A stretch of DNA of 57,744 nucleotides from Nanobdellota archaeon. GTDB taxonomy: Archaea; Nanobdellota; Nanobdellia; Parvarchaeales; Parvarchaeaceae. This document shows, piece by piece, positions 1-8,948 of the stretch (the first letter of the stretch is position 1; every line of letters starts with the position of its first letter). Position numbers and translations under genes: made by a program. The notes under the pieces are model-generated. The model did not search any database. It worked only from the letters and a program-made list of their open reading frames with translations, and had not been told where the DNA came from. The stretch spans positions 1 to 57,744 of the forward strand of contig JAKAVT010000005.1 in NCBI GenBank assembly GCA_021817165.1. The letters are read 5' to 3'.

Positions 1-1
1 A

Positions 2-2368
2 GTAACTTATGATGGGGTCGTAAACTTTTCAAATACCTCGCATATAAACATCTCAACATTGAAAGGAAATTACTCTTTCATAATTTCATCGCCATACAAT
101 GAAACAGCTGGCTGCAAAACGATTTACACGGCAAATCCAAAAACAGGAATGTTAGAAGCAGGCACTTCTTTGAATGTATCCTATAATTCGACTTTGTACT
201 GCCAAGAAAACTTCACCGAAACCGGCCTCCCGACTGGTTCGGACTGGGCTGTGAAATACGATGGCATTATAAACGATTCTTATTCTACACTGATACGTTT
301 CCTGGTTCCGGTAGGCAGCCATTCTTACAGTGTTCCGAATACCCTGGTTTTGGTATCAGGTTGTTCTCTGACTTATTCTCCCTCTCCAGGCAGCGGAACC
401 GCAAAGACAAATTCAACCGTTCCCATTTCCTTTTCACTGTATTCAGAAGTATGTCCGACTAAATTCACAGAAAGTAGCTTGCCGTCAAATACAAACTGGT
501 CTGTGACTTATGATAACCAGTTAAAGTCTTCGGATTTTTCCACCATATCATTCTATGAACTCAATGGCAGCTATTCATTTTCCGTTGGTTCTGCCCATTC
601 AAGCACTTCCGTTTGCAACATTACATATAATCCTTCTCCAGGCAGCGGAACCGCAAAGACAAATTCAACAGTTTCAATTTCCTTTTCAATATCTTCGGAA
701 ACATGCATTACTACATTCACAGAGACAGGTTTGCCTGTAAATACAACCTGGAAAATGGCTTACAATGGCCTGAATAAATCGACTAATTCTACGGCTATTT
801 CCTATTCCGATTTAAACGGCAGCTATGCATTCTCTGTAAAATCCGTGCTTATAGTAGGCTCACTTTGCAACACAACTTATACTCCTTCACCAAAGAATGG
901 AACTGCAGTAACCGGTTCATCGGTTTCAATAACCTATGGCCATTCTACGACATGCAAGGAATTCACTACTACTTTCAATGAAACAGGCTTGCCAAAAGGA
1001 ACTAACTGGTCTGTAACATACAACAATGTCACGAATTATTCAACCACACAGTATATAACTTTCCTGGATTTATCAGGTAATTATTCATATAATATATCGA
1101 CTTCTTCATCCACCGTTCCTGGATGTACACCTGCCACTTATAGCCCTTCACCTCAAAACGGAATTGTAAAAGCCAGTTCAAATGTTTCAGTTTCGTATAC
1201 CTCCCCAGGAGTAGTGTGCACAACTAAGTTTACAGCTTATAATCTTCCTAAAGGGGCGTTCTGGAACGTTACTTACAATGGAGTAACCGAATCTTCAACC
1301 AACAATACTATAGCATTCAAAGAATCCACCCCCGATCTGTTCTCTTATAAGATACCGAATCAATTGTTCTACAGCCAGCAGGGTTACTGTGGTTTGAGAA
1401 GTTATTATCTTAGGAATATTTCAAGTGGGCAAGCTTACGGTGGAACTAACGTTTCGGTCTCATTTCTAACTTCTTCAGGTTGCACATATGCATATGTTGC
1501 AAATTATGGTTCTAATACTGTTTCCGTAATAAATGGTACTTCCGTAATAGCCAATATCAGTGTGGGCGTGGAACCTTACAGCGTTGCAATAACTCCAAAT
1601 GGCGAGTTTGCATACGTATCCGATAGCCCGGAAGATGCCGTTTACGTAATTAATACTTCCTCAAATAAGGTTGTGACAGAAATAACCGGCTTACATGCTC
1701 CCATTGGCATGGCTATAACTCCAAATGGAAATTTCGGTTATATTCTTGAATCTGGATATAACTATTTAGAAGTAATAAATGTATCATCTAATTCATTAAT
1801 TTATCAAATACCTGGGTTCTCATCTCCAAATGGCATAGCAATAACACCTAATGGTAAGCTAGCCTACGTTACAAACTACAATTCCAACAATGTCTCTGTA
1901 GTTAATCTTACAACTAATTCCGTTATCTCATCGTTTAATGTTAGTTCCGAACCTTACGGTATAGCAATAAACCCTAACAGTAAGATAGCTTATGTTGCAG
2001 ATTACTACGCATTTGAAATTTCAGTGGCAAATCTGTCATCTAATTCCTTAATCAGAAATTTAAAATCAAAGTATACTCCTATTGGCATAGCAATAACACC
2101 TAATGGTAAGCTAGCCTACGTTACAAACTACAATTCCAACAACGTTTCCATAATAAATACAACTACAAATTTTGGTTTATCTGAAATTGATATAGGAGAA
2201 AAATCTTATGGCATAGCAATAACACCGAATGGCAAGTTAGCTTATATATCAGATTACAATTCAAATATGGTTTCGCTTATAAATTTGACTTCAGATTCTT
2301 TAATAACTAATATAGCCGTTGGATCTTCACCTTTAGGAATATCAATGTCGTATGGTATGTCCACCTAG
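2..2368 (+). CDS. Secreted surface protein (5' partial): five or more repeats of the FTETGLPxGTxWSVTY type followed by seven YVTN-type beta-propeller blades
   Basis: Frame is open to the window's left edge; track start at 59 is an internal TTG. Repeats FTETGLP/FTESSLP/FNETGLP; seven (L/F/I)AYV..Y blades with ITPNGKLAYV motifs; many N-x-S/T sequons. Confidence 0.85.
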   Translation, partial: VTYDGVVNFSNTSHINISTLKGNYSFIISSPYNETAGCKTIYTANPKTGMLEAGTSLNVSYNSTLYCQENFTETGLPTGSDWAVKYDGIINDSYSTLIRFLVPVGSHSYSVPNTLVLVSGCSLTYSPSPGSGTAKTNSTVPISFSLYSEVCPTKFTESSLPSNTNWSVTYDNQLKSSDFSTISFYELNGSYSFSVGSAHSSTSVCNITYNPSPGSGTAKTNSTVSISFSISSETCITTFTETGLPVNTTWKMAYNGLNKSTNSTAISYSDLNGSYAFSVKSVLIVGSLCNTTYTPSPKNGTAVTGSSVSITYGHSTTCKEFTTTFNETGLPKGTNWSVTYNNVTNYSTTQYITFLDLSGNYSYNISTSSSTVPGCTPATYSPSPQNGIVKASSNVSVSYTSPGVVCTTKFTAYNLPKGAFWNVTYNGVTESSTNNTIAFKESTPDLFSYKIPNQLFYSQQGYCGLRSYYLRNISSGQAYGGTNVSVSFLTSSGCTYAYVANYGSNTVSVINGTSVIANISVGVEPYSVAITPNGEFAYVSDSPEDAVYVINTSSNKVVTEITGLHAPIGMAITPNGNFGYILESGYNYLEVINVSSNSLIYQIPGFSSPNGIAITPNGKLAYVTNYNSNNVSVVNLTTNSVISSFNVSSEPYGIAINPNSKIAYVADYYAFEISVANLSSNSLIRNLKSKYTPIGIAITPNGKLAYVTNYNSNNVSIINTTTNFGLSEIDIGEKSYGIAITPNGKLAYISDYNSNMVSLINLTSDSLITNIAVGSSPLGISMSYGMST
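383..669 (+). repeat. 35-bp exact direct repeat inside surface-protein gene (383-417 and 635-669), offset 252 bp
   Basis: tctccaggcagcggaaccgcaaagacaaattcaac at both positions. Confidence 0.9.
1831..2142 (+). repeat. 60-bp exact direct repeat inside propeller region (1831-1890 and 2083-2142), offset 252 bp
   Basis: tggcatagcaataacacctaatggtaagctagcctacgttacaaactacaattccaacaa at both positions. Confidence 0.9.
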
Positions 2369-2424
2369 ATTGCTTGTTATTGAATTAAAACAAAGTTTAA
2401 ATATGCTCATATCTTATTATAAGT

Positions 2425-2907
2425 ATGGTAAAAGGACAGTCAGCATTGGAATATATGATGACTTATGGTTGGGCAATACTGATCATAGTCATCGTAGCTG
2501 TAATCCTGTACTCTATGGGTATTTTCAACCCTAGAGCAAGTGTAACCGCAAGCAGCAGTGGGTTCAGTCCATTCGCAGTAAGTGCAGCTGTATGTAGTAA
2601 TAGTGGTTTGGTAGTAGCCTTCACAACTGGAGGTTTGCCAAATGGGGCTACAAGTGTAAGCTTAAAAGAGTTATACTTAAGCTCTGCAACTGGAATGAGT
2701 GGTAGTTCTGCGACAACTACCGGTTTCAGTGCTCTTTCTGTAGCATCCGGAAGTAGCTTTACAGCAACTGTTGCCGCCGCTAGTCTTAACTGCACAACTT
2801 CGGGAATTCCCTTTACTGCAAGTGGAGCTTTAGAGTATAAATACACTACCGCAGCAGGTCCTGTGACTACAAATGCTACGGGTACAATAGCAGGAACAAG
2901 CAGCTAA
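2425..2907 (+). CDS. Class III signal-peptide pilin/archaellin-like protein, copy 1
   Basis: N-terminus MVKGQSALEYMMTYGWAILIIVIVAVILYSMGIF (QSALEY class III signal motif plus hydrophobic helix). Confidence 0.85.
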   Translation: MVKGQSALEYMMTYGWAILIIVIVAVILYSMGIFNPRASVTASSSGFSPFAVSAAVCSNSGLVVAFTTGGLPNGATSVSLKELYLSSATGMSGSSATTTGFSALSVASGSSFTATVAAASLNCTTSGIPFTASGALEYKYTTAAGPVTTNATGTIAGTSS

Positions 2908-3037
2908 AAATGATTTGATTTTTTTATTTTTTTTATTTTAAAAGATATTCATTAAAGAAGAATCTACTAATTTTTCTCGTTTAATAGCACATTAAATTGA
3001 AATCTAAGTTTAAATACCTTTGTTTCTTTATATACTT

Positions 3038-3544
3038 ATGGTAAAAGGACAGTCAGCATTGGAATATATGATGACTTATGGTTGGGCAATACTGATCATA
3101 GTCATCGTAGCTGTAATCCTGTACTCTATGGGTATTTTCAACCCTAGAACAAGTGTAACCGCAAGCAGCAGTGGGTTCAGTCCATTCGCAGTAAGTGCAG
3201 CTGTATGTAACAGTAGTAGTTTGAATGTAGCCTTCACAACTGGAGGTTTGCCAAATGGGGCTACAAGTGTAAAATTAGAAGGTCTCTATCTAAGTTCAAT
3301 GAGTGGAGTTGCGGATATAGCATCTCCTACGACTACACAGTTAGAGCAACCATATACATCGACGAGTTTCTCTGCAGAGTCAGTAGCATCTGGTGAAGCT
3401 TTTACTGTTTATACCACATCTGTTGGCTGTAGTACAAGCGGGACTCCATTTACTGCAAGTGGAGCTTTAGAGTATAAATACACTACCGCAGCAGGTCCTG
3501 TGACTACAAATGCTACGGGTACAATAGCAGGAACAAGCAGCTAA
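3038..3544 (+). CDS. Class III signal-peptide pilin/archaellin-like protein, copy 2
   Basis: Same N-terminus as copy 1; ATG at 3038 preferred over track start 3020 because it matches copy 1. Confidence 0.85.
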   Translation: MVKGQSALEYMMTYGWAILIIVIVAVILYSMGIFNPRTSVTASSSGFSPFAVSAAVCNSSSLNVAFTTGGLPNGATSVKLEGLYLSSMSGVADIASPTTTQLEQPYTSTSFSAESVASGEAFTVYTTSVGCSTSGTPFTASGALEYKYTTAAGPVTTNATGTIAGTSS

Positions 3545-3689
3545 AAATGATTTGATTTTTTTATTTTTTCTTTTCGTTTTTAAAAATTTATTGTTTACAA
3601 ATTTTTCTAATGTTTAAATATAATGTACAGAAAAATAATAGTTAAAAAGAGAAATTAAAGTTTTTAATATTGCTAATATTAACTATTGT

Positions 3690-4187
3690 ATGAAGAAAGC
3701 AGTCTATGCCGGCAGCTTTGATCCTATAACAATAGGACATGAATGGGTAATTAGAAAAGCCGCATCCTTATTCGATGAATTAGTAGTTGCAGTAGGAGAG
3801 AATCAGCAGAAAAAAGAGGATTTTTCACTGGAGGAAAAGAAGAAAATGCTTGCATCTGTAATAAAAGACTATAAAAACATTAAAATAGACTCGTTCAAGG
3901 GAGAATTTCTGGTCGATTATGCGATGAGGATAAAAGCTTCCTACATAATAAGAGGGATAAGGACGGAAACCGATTTAGAGTATGAAAAAGGGATACAATA
4001 TATAAACAGCAGATTGAATGAAGACATAACGACTATTTTTCTTATACCACCAGAGGATCTGTCAGTCGTAAGCTCCAGTTTGGTAAGAAGCTTAGTAGGA
4101 AGCAAAGGATGGGAAATAGCCGTAAAGAGATTCCTTCCGAACGAAGAATGCTATAAGATATTCGTAAAGCATTATCAGAATGCCTGA
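3690..4187 (+). CDS. coaD: Phosphopantetheine adenylyltransferase, bacterial CoaD type
   Basis: YAGSFDPITIGH nucleotidyltransferase motif, IIRGIR, VSSSLVR motif. Confidence 0.85.
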   Translation: MKKAVYAGSFDPITIGHEWVIRKAASLFDELVVAVGENQQKKEDFSLEEKKKMLASVIKDYKNIKIDSFKGEFLVDYAMRIKASYIIRGIRTETDLEYEKGIQYINSRLNEDITTIFLIPPEDLSVVSSSLVRSLVGSKGWEIAVKRFLPNEECYKIFVKHYQNA

Positions 4188-4232
4188 AAGAGTTAGGTTT
4201 TAAACGTCAAATATAATAAATCTCATACAAAG

Positions 4233-4284
4233 CCAGATTTCTGGATAGGCAAGCTAGTTCCAATAGGCTATCCAGCCTCTTTTT
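4233..4284 (+). other. Overlapping hairpins followed by T-run (terminator or structured RNA candidate)
   Basis: CCAGA-TT-TCTGG (4233-4244) overlaps CTGGATAG(4241-4248)...CTATCCAG(4268-4275), then cctcttttt. Confidence 0.45.
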
Positions 4285-4400
4285 ATAATCGAAATGATAT
4301 CCATTGCAAACCTTTTTACAGATAAGATGGGTTTTTATGTTCATAGCTTAGTTATTGCGAATAGAAAAGCTTAATAGCAAGTACACATCTTAAATAATTA

Positions 4401-5138
4401 ATGCTTACTGAGAGCAGAATGGATTTTAAGGGAGTGGTGTTTGATTTTGATAACACCTTAGTTGACACAAAAACTACGATTAATGAAGCGTACGAAAAAG
4501 TATTCTCTGAAATAGCGGAAAAATTCAATGTAGACAAAGCAAAGCTAATCTCCGAAGCAAATCGGTTCCAAGAAGAAAAGATGAAGGAGTTAGCGCAGTC
4601 TAAATCATCATATAATCATGCGGACTGGATACCTTTGATAGCAGAGGGAGCATCAATAAAATTGAATGAAAAAGAAAAGGAACATTACAAGCAAATTTTC
4701 TACTCCCACGTTCTAAACAATCAAAAATTTTCTGATAAAACGGAGGGGTTGCTTAAAGAACTGAAAAGAGAGGGCAAGAAGCTGGCTCTTTTGAGCGAAA
4801 GGGATTCCGTAGAGGGGTTAAAAGCCGAAAGGATAAACAAGGTTCCTTTTCGCGGTTATTTTGACGTTGTAGTCATAGCCGGAGAAACTGTGCCTTTCAC
4901 CAAATCAAAAGACGGGATAAAGCCGTTTGTAGAAACCGCGAAGCTTTTGGGCTTTGGAACAAATGACATAGTTATGATAGGCGATAGACTGGACTTAGAC
5001 ATACAAAACGCAAAGGAATCAGGAATGAAAACTGTTCTTTTTACCGGCTATGCAAAGTCGCAGGAAAAAGGCAAGTACGAGCCTGACTTAGTAATAAGCG
5101 ACATTTCCGAATTTGGAAGGCTGCTGAGAAAAAAATAA
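4401..5138 (+). CDS. HAD-family hydrolase
   Basis: VFDFDNTLVDT motif I; MIGDRLDLDIQNAKESGMKTV motif IV; start could be 4422. Confidence 0.8.
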   Translation: MLTESRMDFKGVVFDFDNTLVDTKTTINEAYEKVFSEIAEKFNVDKAKLISEANRFQEEKMKELAQSKSSYNHADWIPLIAEGASIKLNEKEKEHYKQIFYSHVLNNQKFSDKTEGLLKELKREGKKLALLSERDSVEGLKAERINKVPFRGYFDVVVIAGETVPFTKSKDGIKPFVETAKLLGFGTNDIVMIGDRLDLDIQNAKESGMKTVLFTGYAKSQEKGKYEPDLVISDISEFGRLLRKK

Positions 5139-5177
5139 AGAGCGAAATGCGTTTTAAACAGCAAGTTTGGTGCTACA

Positions 5178-6443
5178 TTATCCTGCATATGGAAGCAGCC
5201 GATGGAAAGAATATCCTGCTAGCAATATTAAAACGGCGGCAAACATTATTGCCGAAGAAGATAAGAACACTAAAAAGATATTAGAACCGTAATCAAACAG
5301 TCCGTTTCCCAATATCGGTCCAAGGCCGAAGGCTATTGGCTGCAGAGCGTTATAAATGCTTATGTATTTAACCCTTTTGACATCTGTGTTATTAAGCATT
5401 TCATTGAATATTGCAAGCGTAACTCCCCCTCCAAATACTCCCATAAAGACCGCTGGAATCAAAAGCAGATATACACTTTTTATGGCAAACCAGACGAATG
5501 GCATAATGCCAAGTACGATACCGGAAAGGATAATCGCACGTGCTGCGGAATATTTTAAGATGAATTTTCCCCAGTATATCTGAGTGGAGATTGTTGACAA
5601 TGCTATAATCAAGAATATAATGCTGAACCACTCGTTTCCAGCATTGAGAAACCGGTTACCAACTATGTACAGCGAAAAGTAAGGCTGGCTCATCTCATAA
5701 CCTAAAAACCAGATAAAAACGAAAAGCATGAAATGTGAAAAACGTTTTATCGTTTTTACTGTTTGATAGTTTTTTCTCTTTTCAATTGGATAATTCGGTA
5801 TGCTTCTCATAACCAGAAGTGACGCCATGGAAAACACGAAGCCTACTAAGAATACTATCAAAAAGCTGTAAATTTTTGCATTTTCTGTAAAGTAAAATAT
5901 CAAAAGTGCCAGGATGTAACCTAACAGGCCGAATATCCCCATCATGAAATTCCTAAATGAAAAATATGCTGGTCTATGCTTCTTTTTGATTAGACTTGGG
6001 ACCCATAGTGTCCAGGTGGTACCTGAGAAATAAGCAAAGAAAAACCTTAATGAAAGCAATGTTATTATCAGATAAACCAAGAAGGAATAACCCTCAAACA
6101 ATGACAGCAGTGCAAGTGGTATCCATATAAATCTATCCAGAAAAGTTATCATTACAGTAAGATTCCTTATGTTTTTAGTCCTTTCACTGTATCTGTATGC
6201 AAATAGCTGGGCTATTGGGGTTATAAGCACAGGAATTCCCGTTATTAATCCTATTGGTGCGTTTGAACCTATAAGAAAAACAACGAATGGAACTATGTAA
6301 GGAGTGGTCATGTTTGAATATACCGACCATAAAGAGCCATCGGTTATGGAAAGGTTCATTGCAGCCTTCTCTTTCGAACCTCTCGGTAAAAAATATTCTT
6401 TTAGTGTCTTTTTAAAGTTCAGCATAATAATATTACTAAACAA
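5178..6443 (-). CDS. MFS transporter
   Basis: About 12 hydrophobic segments, MFS-like layout; start may be 6425. Confidence 0.7.
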   Translation of the reverse strand: MFSNIIMLNFKKTLKEYFLPRGSKEKAAMNLSITDGSLWSVYSNMTTPYIVPFVVFLIGSNAPIGLITGIPVLITPIAQLFAYRYSERTKNIRNLTVMITFLDRFIWIPLALLSLFEGYSFLVYLIITLLSLRFFFAYFSGTTWTLWVPSLIKKKHRPAYFSFRNFMMGIFGLLGYILALLIFYFTENAKIYSFLIVFLVGFVFSMASLLVMRSIPNYPIEKRKNYQTVKTIKRFSHFMLFVFIWFLGYEMSQPYFSLYIVGNRFLNAGNEWFSIIFLIIALSTISTQIYWGKFILKYSAARAIILSGIVLGIMPFVWFAIKSVYLLLIPAVFMGVFGGGVTLAIFNEMLNNTDVKRVKYISIYNALQPIAFGLGPILGNGLFDYGSNIFLVFLSSSAIMFAAVLILLAGYSFHRLLPYAG

Positions 6444-6488
6444 ACGAGAATAAATAGCGGAAGTAATAAGCTATTTTTGCTGTAACAT

Positions 6489-7478
6489 TTATAATTCTAT
6501 TATAATTCTTCCGTCTTTTTCTTTGCTGCTATTCTTCTTAAATGCTTCCTTTGTTTCCTGAAAATCGAATTTTTTCCAGATTTTTATCTTTAAATCTTTG
6601 GATTTATTTACCACTTCGGAAAATTGTTTAACTGAGCCACCTGTTGCTCCCAGTATACTAAGCTGCTTAGAGTATAGCTGTGAAATATCTATTTTAGCGT
6701 TACTCCCTGTTTCCGTTCCAAATGCAACCATTCTGCCGTTTTTACTCAAAAGTGAATAGCCTAAATCCCAGAATTTTTCCCCGATTGATTCTATAACTAC
6801 ATCTGCCATATGCGAGTTAGTTATCTTTCTTACTTCTTCCAATGCATTTTCGTATCCAATTGCATAATCTGCGCCAAAATCTTTAACCCAATTCTTGCTT
6901 GAAATTGCAATTGTTTTTGCGCCCAGCATTTTGGCAAATTGGAGTGCAAATACACCGGTATTACCAGATGCGCCAATTACGACAACAAATTCGTTTTTCT
7001 GCACTTTTGCTCTTTCCAAAGCATTGTAAGAGGTAAGTGCAGCCACAGGTAAACTTGCGGCTAATTCAAAATTTACAGAATCCGGCAGCTTGAATACATT
7101 CTTTTCATCTAAAGCAATATACTCTGCTAACCCACCGTTCGATCCTATGCTAAATATATATCCATTATCACAAAGCATTTCATTTCCGCTTTTACAGTAA
7201 GAACATGTGCCGTCAAAGTATCTGTTATAAACGCTTACTCTATCCCCTTTCTTTAATTCCTTTACGCCTTCTCCGACTTCCTCTACCTTCCCAGCAAATT
7301 CCGCCCCGGGTATTTTTTCCGAATTTACAGGTATCAAATCTATCACCATAGAATCAACCGGATTTAATCCAACTGCCATTACTTTTATAAGTACCTGTCC
7401 TGCTTTAACTTCAGGTTTTTCGACTTCCTTTAAATTTAAATTATCTATTCCGTTTTTGTTCAGAACCCATGCTTTCAT
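6489..7478 (-). CDS. Medium-chain zinc-type alcohol dehydrogenase / quinone oxidoreductase family
   Basis: GHE-region equivalent PGAEFAGKVEEVG, CSYCKSGNEMLC, VIGASGNTGVFALQFAKMLGA. Confidence 0.8.
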   Translation of the reverse strand: MKAWVLNKNGIDNLNLKEVEKPEVKAGQVLIKVMAVGLNPVDSMVIDLIPVNSEKIPGAEFAGKVEEVGEGVKELKKGDRVSVYNRYFDGTCSYCKSGNEMLCDNGYIFSIGSNGGLAEYIALDEKNVFKLPDSVNFELAASLPVAALTSYNALERAKVQKNEFVVVIGASGNTGVFALQFAKMLGAKTIAISSKNWVKDFGADYAIGYENALEEVRKITNSHMADVVIESIGEKFWDLGYSLLSKNGRMVAFGTETGSNAKIDISQLYSKQLSILGATGGSVKQFSEVVNKSKDLKIKIWKKFDFQETKEAFKKNSSKEKDGRIIIEL

Positions 7479-7600
7479 ATCGTATAAGATATACGTTATT
7501 ATATAAAAGCTTTTCTAGCTTTTCTAATTAAATTAATGATTTATTAAATAAGTAAAATATGTAAGCAATAACTTATTTGCGGTTGCTTTTCGTCATATAA

Positions 7601-7673
7601 TGCCCCGACCGGGATTTGAACCCGGGTTTCCGCCTCGAAAGGGCGATGTCCTTGGCCTCTAGACTATCGGGGC
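7601..7673 (-). tRNA. tRNA-Glu(TTC)
   Basis: Reverse complement GCCCCGATAGTCTAGAGGCCAAGGACATCGCCCTTTCGAGGCGGAAACCCGGGTTCAAATCCCGGTCGGGGCA folds as cloverleaf; anticodon loop CTTTCGA. Confidence 0.95.
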
Positions 7674-7727
7674 ACACCTTATCTAAAAACTATTTAAACA
7701 TTTAAAGATTGGGGCGTTTAAATAAAT

Positions 7728-8948
7728 ATGCCAAACGTAACGTTTTATTTTGAGGTGCATCAGCCTTACAGGCTGAAGAGGGTGTACTCCTTCATAGAGA
7801 ACAAAGAGTTTATAGACGTAGACAAAAACAGGGAGATATTCAACAAAGTAGCTGACAAATGTTACATACCTATGACAAAACTGCTCATTGATCTAGTAAA
7901 GGAATATCCGGAGTTCAAGGTGAATTTTTCTCTTACGGGGGTTTTCATGGAGCAGGCAGAGATGTTCAGGCCGGAAGTCATACAGCTTTTCCAGGAGTTA
8001 TTTGATACCGGGAACATGGAACTGCTTGATGAGACGTATTATCATTCGCTTTCATATCTTATAGACAAAGACGAGTTCATGGAGCAGGTGAAGCAGCACA
8101 AGTCTCTAATGTACCATTACTTTAAATCCCATCCGAAAGTATTCAGGAACACCGAAGCAATGTATTCGAATGAAATAGCTGACGCTGTCTCTAAAATGGG
8201 TTACAACGGGATAATAGCCGAAGGCTGGGACAGAGTGCTCGGATGGCGTTCCCCAAACTACGTGTACACGGATCCGGGGGAAAAGATAAAAGTGCTTCTT
8301 AGAAATTACAAGCTGAGCGACGACATAGCCTTTAGGTTTTCAACGCCGACATGGAATGAGTTCCCATTGACTGCCGAAAAGTACTCTAACTGGGTGGCAA
8401 ACAACGAAGGAAGTACAGTAAACTTGTTCATGGACTACGAAACGTTTGGTGAACATCAATGGAAAGAAACAGGGATATTCGATTTCATGAGAGACCTGCC
8501 GGGTAAGCTTATAAGCAAAGGAGTAGGATTCAACAAGGTCTCGGAAGCAATAAAACAAAAGGCAGCCGGCGTTGTAGACGTTCCGTACTATCTTTCATGG
8601 GCAGACATGGATAGGGATCTGTCTGCATGGCTTGGAAATCAGATGCAGGATGCGGCCTTCAAAAAACTTAAATCGATGGAAAAAGAAGTTCTGCTTTCAG
8701 GCAGTGAGGAATTGATAAGAAGATGGAGGATACTGCAGACCTCTGACAATTTTTATTACATGTGCACTAAGTGGTTTTCCGACGGAGACATACACAAGTA
8801 CTTCAATGCTTACTCTTCTCCGTACGTAGCTTACTTGAATTACATGAACATAATCTCGCAGCTGGATTCGATGGTCAAAGCCTTTTTAAAGCTGCATCAT
8901 AAGCCTGAAGGTAAACAGGAAGGAACTTTTCCCAGCCAAACTGATTAG
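7728..8948 (+). CDS. Glycoside hydrolase family 57 (alpha-amylase type)
   Basis: FYFEVHQPYRLK N-terminus, MDYETFGEHQW motif. Confidence 0.85.
   Translation: MPNVTFYFEVHQPYRLKRVYSFIENKEFIDVDKNREIFNKVADKCYIPMTKLLIDLVKEYPEFKVNFSLTGVFMEQAEMFRPEVIQLFQELFDTGNMELLDETYYHSLSYLIDKDEFMEQVKQHKSLMYHYFKSHPKVFRNTEAMYSNEIADAVSKMGYNGIIAEGWDRVLGWRSPNYVYTDPGEKIKVLLRNYKLSDDIAFRFSTPTWNEFPLTAEKYSNWVANNEGSTVNLFMDYETFGEHQWKETGIFDFMRDLPGKLISKGVGFNKVSEAIKQKAAGVVDVPYYLSWADMDRDLSAWLGNQMQDAAFKKLKSMEKEVLLSGSEELIRRWRILQTSDNFYYMCTKWFSDGDIHKYFNAYSSPYVAYLNYMNIISQLDSMVKAFLKLHHKPEGKQEGTFPSQTD

Noticed and set aside
383-2142. CRISPR-like reading of the spaced exact repeats
   Set aside because: Only two copies each, in-frame, encoding repeated protein modules.
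2463-2846. 127-aa antisense ORF over pilin copy 1
   Set aside because: No equivalent long ORF is listed over copy 2; no RBS or domain.
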